Shown piece by piece: positions 7,901 to 8,731 of a stretch of DNA of 8,731 nucleotides. The DNA is from Saprospiraceae bacterium (GTDB lineage: Bacteria; Bacteroidota; Bacteroidia; Chitinophagales; Saprospiraceae), in contig JACMLK010000065.1 of assembly GCA_014379665.1 (NCBI GenBank), positions 1 to 8,731 of the forward strand. The letters are read 5' to 3'. The notes under the pieces were generated by a model. That model had not been told where the DNA came from, made no database searches, and saw nothing but the letters and a program-made list of their open reading frames with translations. The position numbers and the translations under genes are program-made. Within the stretch, counting starts at the first letter, position 1, and each line of letters starts with the position of its first letter.

Positions 7901-8582
7901 ATGCTTTTTCTTTTGTAACTCTAATTGCACCCCATTCTCCCGTACAGCCCAGCGCCAGACGGTACTTTCTCAATTCCATCATACCATCAGGATTTCTGTG
8001 ACTATGCCCTCGTCTATCTCTTTGTGACTGGAGCATAAATTCTTCAGTTGTACCGCAAAGTACTCTATCACGGAGACTGTTGTCCAAATGATCCGCAGTA
8101 TAATAGCTGATATAATCATCTTGATTCCTGTTGCTGTAGGGATCAATGTATGCCATACCCCGCGGTGTTTTGATGGAGGCATGAAATCCATTGGGTCCTG
8201 TTCCAAACCTTGCAATCACAAGTTTATTTTCAATTTGGTAACCTTTATATGATTTGATGGAAGGATATCTTTGTGCAAGTTCCTTTTCCATCATTGGAGC
8301 TTCCCATACTGCAAATTTCACAAGACTACCATCAGGCATCGGAAGCTCCATCGTAGTTTGAGATCGGCCTGAGATTTTTGAAAATTCCATAGGTGCACTC
8401 TCCAGTTGTTTTAGAAAGTGTGCCGCATTAAATTCAAAAGTCACATATTTCTGAGGAATAATATCTCTGGTGTCATCACTTCGAAGTGAGATCGAAGACT
8501 CATTAATTCTCTTCCAAACATCCTGAGAAAAAATCAATGATGGTAAAATAGATAAAAAGATAAATAAAAATCTGTATTTCAT
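4956..8582 (-). CDS. Secreted reprolysin-like metalloprotease with P-domain, CSPG-like repeat and T9SS type A sorting domain
   Basis: The protein has 1208 residues from ATG 8582, giving a good signal peptide (MKYRFLFIFLSILPSLIFSQ). The frame opens at ATG 8636, but that adds 18 residues with lysines and an arginine before the signal. Residues about 21-200 are a probable propeptide ending in a basic stretch (QRDRRGHSHR). The metzincin catalytic domain starts near RKYRLALGCTGEWG (205-218), carries the zinc motif HEVGHQMTAGH at 342-352 with E343 as general base, and has the Met-turn at M378 (STIMGYAGACG). After it come Ig/cadherin-like segments (about 430-760), a fibronectin III-like domain (about 770-860), a proprotein-convertase P-domain-like region (about 885-1002, ending GTWIMRIED...FQGFDLELC), a CSPG/cadherin-like repeat (1013-1118, with F-D-L-x-Y-x-H and DSFSFTVSDGQGG), and the sorting domain (1130-1208, IYPNP ... 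SGIYLIKL ... FIKR). The enzyme should cross the outer membrane by T9SS and act outside the cell. The usual glycine in HExxHxxGxxH is threonine (T349). Substrate is unknown. Confidence 0.93.
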   Translation of the reverse strand: MKYRFLFIFLSILPSLIFSQDVWKRINESSISLRSDDTRDIIPQKYVTFEFNAAHFLKQLESAPMEFSKISGRSQTTMELPMPDGSLVKFAVWEAPMMEKELAQRYPSIKSYKGYQIENKLVIARFGTGPNGFHASIKTPRGMAYIDPYSNRNQDDYISYYTADHLDNSLRDRVLCGTTEEFMLQSQRDRRGHSHRNPDGMMELRKYRLALGCTGEWGAIRVTKEKALADMVTFVERANIVFETELSLTAVLIAKNDELIFLDGETDPYTNPDQGLSILGQNTNILNGRVGGGSYEIGHVFSVCYDVGGVAGGNICTPGKGAGVTCHNSPSISNGIVLVFNHEVGHQMTAGHTFNHCGDTDQLSLGTAFEPGSGSTIMGYAGACGSDNLGIPRDDYYHVVTLEQILSFTNTAGSDAYECAEKIDINNHIPVINLPYKNGFSIPKSTPFFLQASAVDENGDIMTYNWDQFDNQTSSPLGSPTGNAPIFRSLSPTSSTSRYFPNVSRILNGQFTDKTELLPTYGRDLTFRFVVRDNNPMGTAAVWEEMNFKVAENAGPFKLTYPILDYKLKVGKELNVNWDVANTDKAPVNCKYVDIYMSYNNSLDFNSENLVLVSKSTPNDGQEVIIVPNKTNTRARIVVKATENIFMTTGLFNSRIDLPETPSFFMDIAETITASCLPEGVNYEFTTTGLAGLTENIRFEVISGLPIGAIATFSSNEIEPGESTELSIDLSGTTGTADYFIVVRSYVEGIDTIDRTLQLKITSTDLSNIELLTPENGISGLPPVQKYTWAKKDDATSYELEVASSPDFKPEHIVIKRTQTDNTYNSNVFLDKATIYYWRVRSSNACGYGDWSTISAFNTEALNCNVSKTGDIILNISTSGMPKVEAPLVVFSDGIISDINVKNIRGDHQRSGDLVAFLVAPSGKEVMLWSRKCGTNKGFNVGVDDQSNDYFQCPINTGKIYRPESPLNAFNGESMKGTWIMRIEDRASGEGGRFQGFDLELCANIVLNPPVLTRNEVLNIHPKDQRSIDRILLLSEDQNNTAEELKYTLVKAPVNGILSLNDIPMNAGSLFTQNNIDKFDLKYIHTADTEDDDSFSFTVSDGQGGWVTITDFIINVDAAIPSGTVDGLELNNVLIYPNPANDLVNIQMVDTKVSYTKCTLMDITGRALIYLPISNIITSLDIQHIQSGIYLIKLSDGKKAIYRKFIKR

Positions 8583-8731
8583 GGCGAACCTTTTAATTTT
8601 AGTGCTGTAAAAGTAAAAAAAATATAGGTGGATCATTATATTTTTATGATAAATAATTAAATATGTACCAACACGGACAAATAAAAGATTACAGACTCAT
8701 TTTTCTTAGTTAAAAATTAAAGTAAAATAAA
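8583..8731 (-). promoter_or_regulatory. AT-rich upstream region of the protease gene, with only degenerate promoter candidates
   Basis: Read on the minus strand, TACTTTTA (8615-8608) and TATATTTT (8626-8619) each match seven of eight positions of the Bacteroidota -7 box TAnnTTTG. Both sit at plausible distances from the ATG at 8582. Neither has a TTG at the expected 19-21 base spacing. A further seven-of-eight match, TTTATTTG (8685-8678), lies farther upstream. No gene is visible from 8583 to the right edge. A promoter is expected here from gene order, but its exact position is uncertain. Confidence 0.3.

Noticed and set aside
8583..8636. N-terminal extension of the protease from ATG 8636
   Set aside because: The extra 18 residues precede a complete signal peptide at ATG 8582 and overlap the AT-rich region expected to hold the promoter.

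Overview
The window looks like chromosomal DNA from a member of the Bacteroidota, possibly a Saprospiraceae-like or Cytophaga/Flavobacterium-like environmental lineage. The evidence is a type IX secretion (T9SS) type A C-terminal sorting domain on a large secreted metalloprotease, a promoter of the Bacteroidota form TTG-N20-TAnnTTTG, AT-rich sequence, start codons without Shine-Dalgarno sites, and secreted proteins carrying the 'AGQVLTSTGNGTMQW'-type linker common in this phylum. Placement below phylum is inference. No tRNA, rRNA, CRISPR array, insertion sequence or origin was found.

Layout. On the plus strand, the left edge cuts into a large gene (1-2285) whose visible part is a short conserved linker followed by a kelch-type beta-propeller. 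After an intergenic region with two weak hairpins and a convincing promoter, a second plus-strand gene (2493-3989) encodes a secreted protein. It has a signal peptide, a collar-like N-terminal region, the same linker, and a glycine-rich C-terminal domain. The linkers align without gaps at nucleotide level (1-130 against 3181-3310, about 72% identity by hand count). The two genes are therefore tandem paralogues that share a stalk and differ at the C-terminal tip. On the minus strand, converging on this pair, lie a multidomain secreted metzincin protease (8582-4956) and, 14 nt downstream, an EamA/DMT-family membrane transporter (4941-4039). These two are probably co-transcribed.

The left half therefore encodes exported, probably surface or extracellular, modular proteins of unknown ligand. 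The right half encodes a T9SS-exported protease with several adhesion-type accessory domains, plus an inner-membrane transporter whose substrate cannot be read from sequence. No direct functional link between the halves is visible. The most distinctive feature is the constant-stalk/variable-tip gene pair. The protease also has an altered residue in its zinc-binding motif. Nothing here proves a new system.
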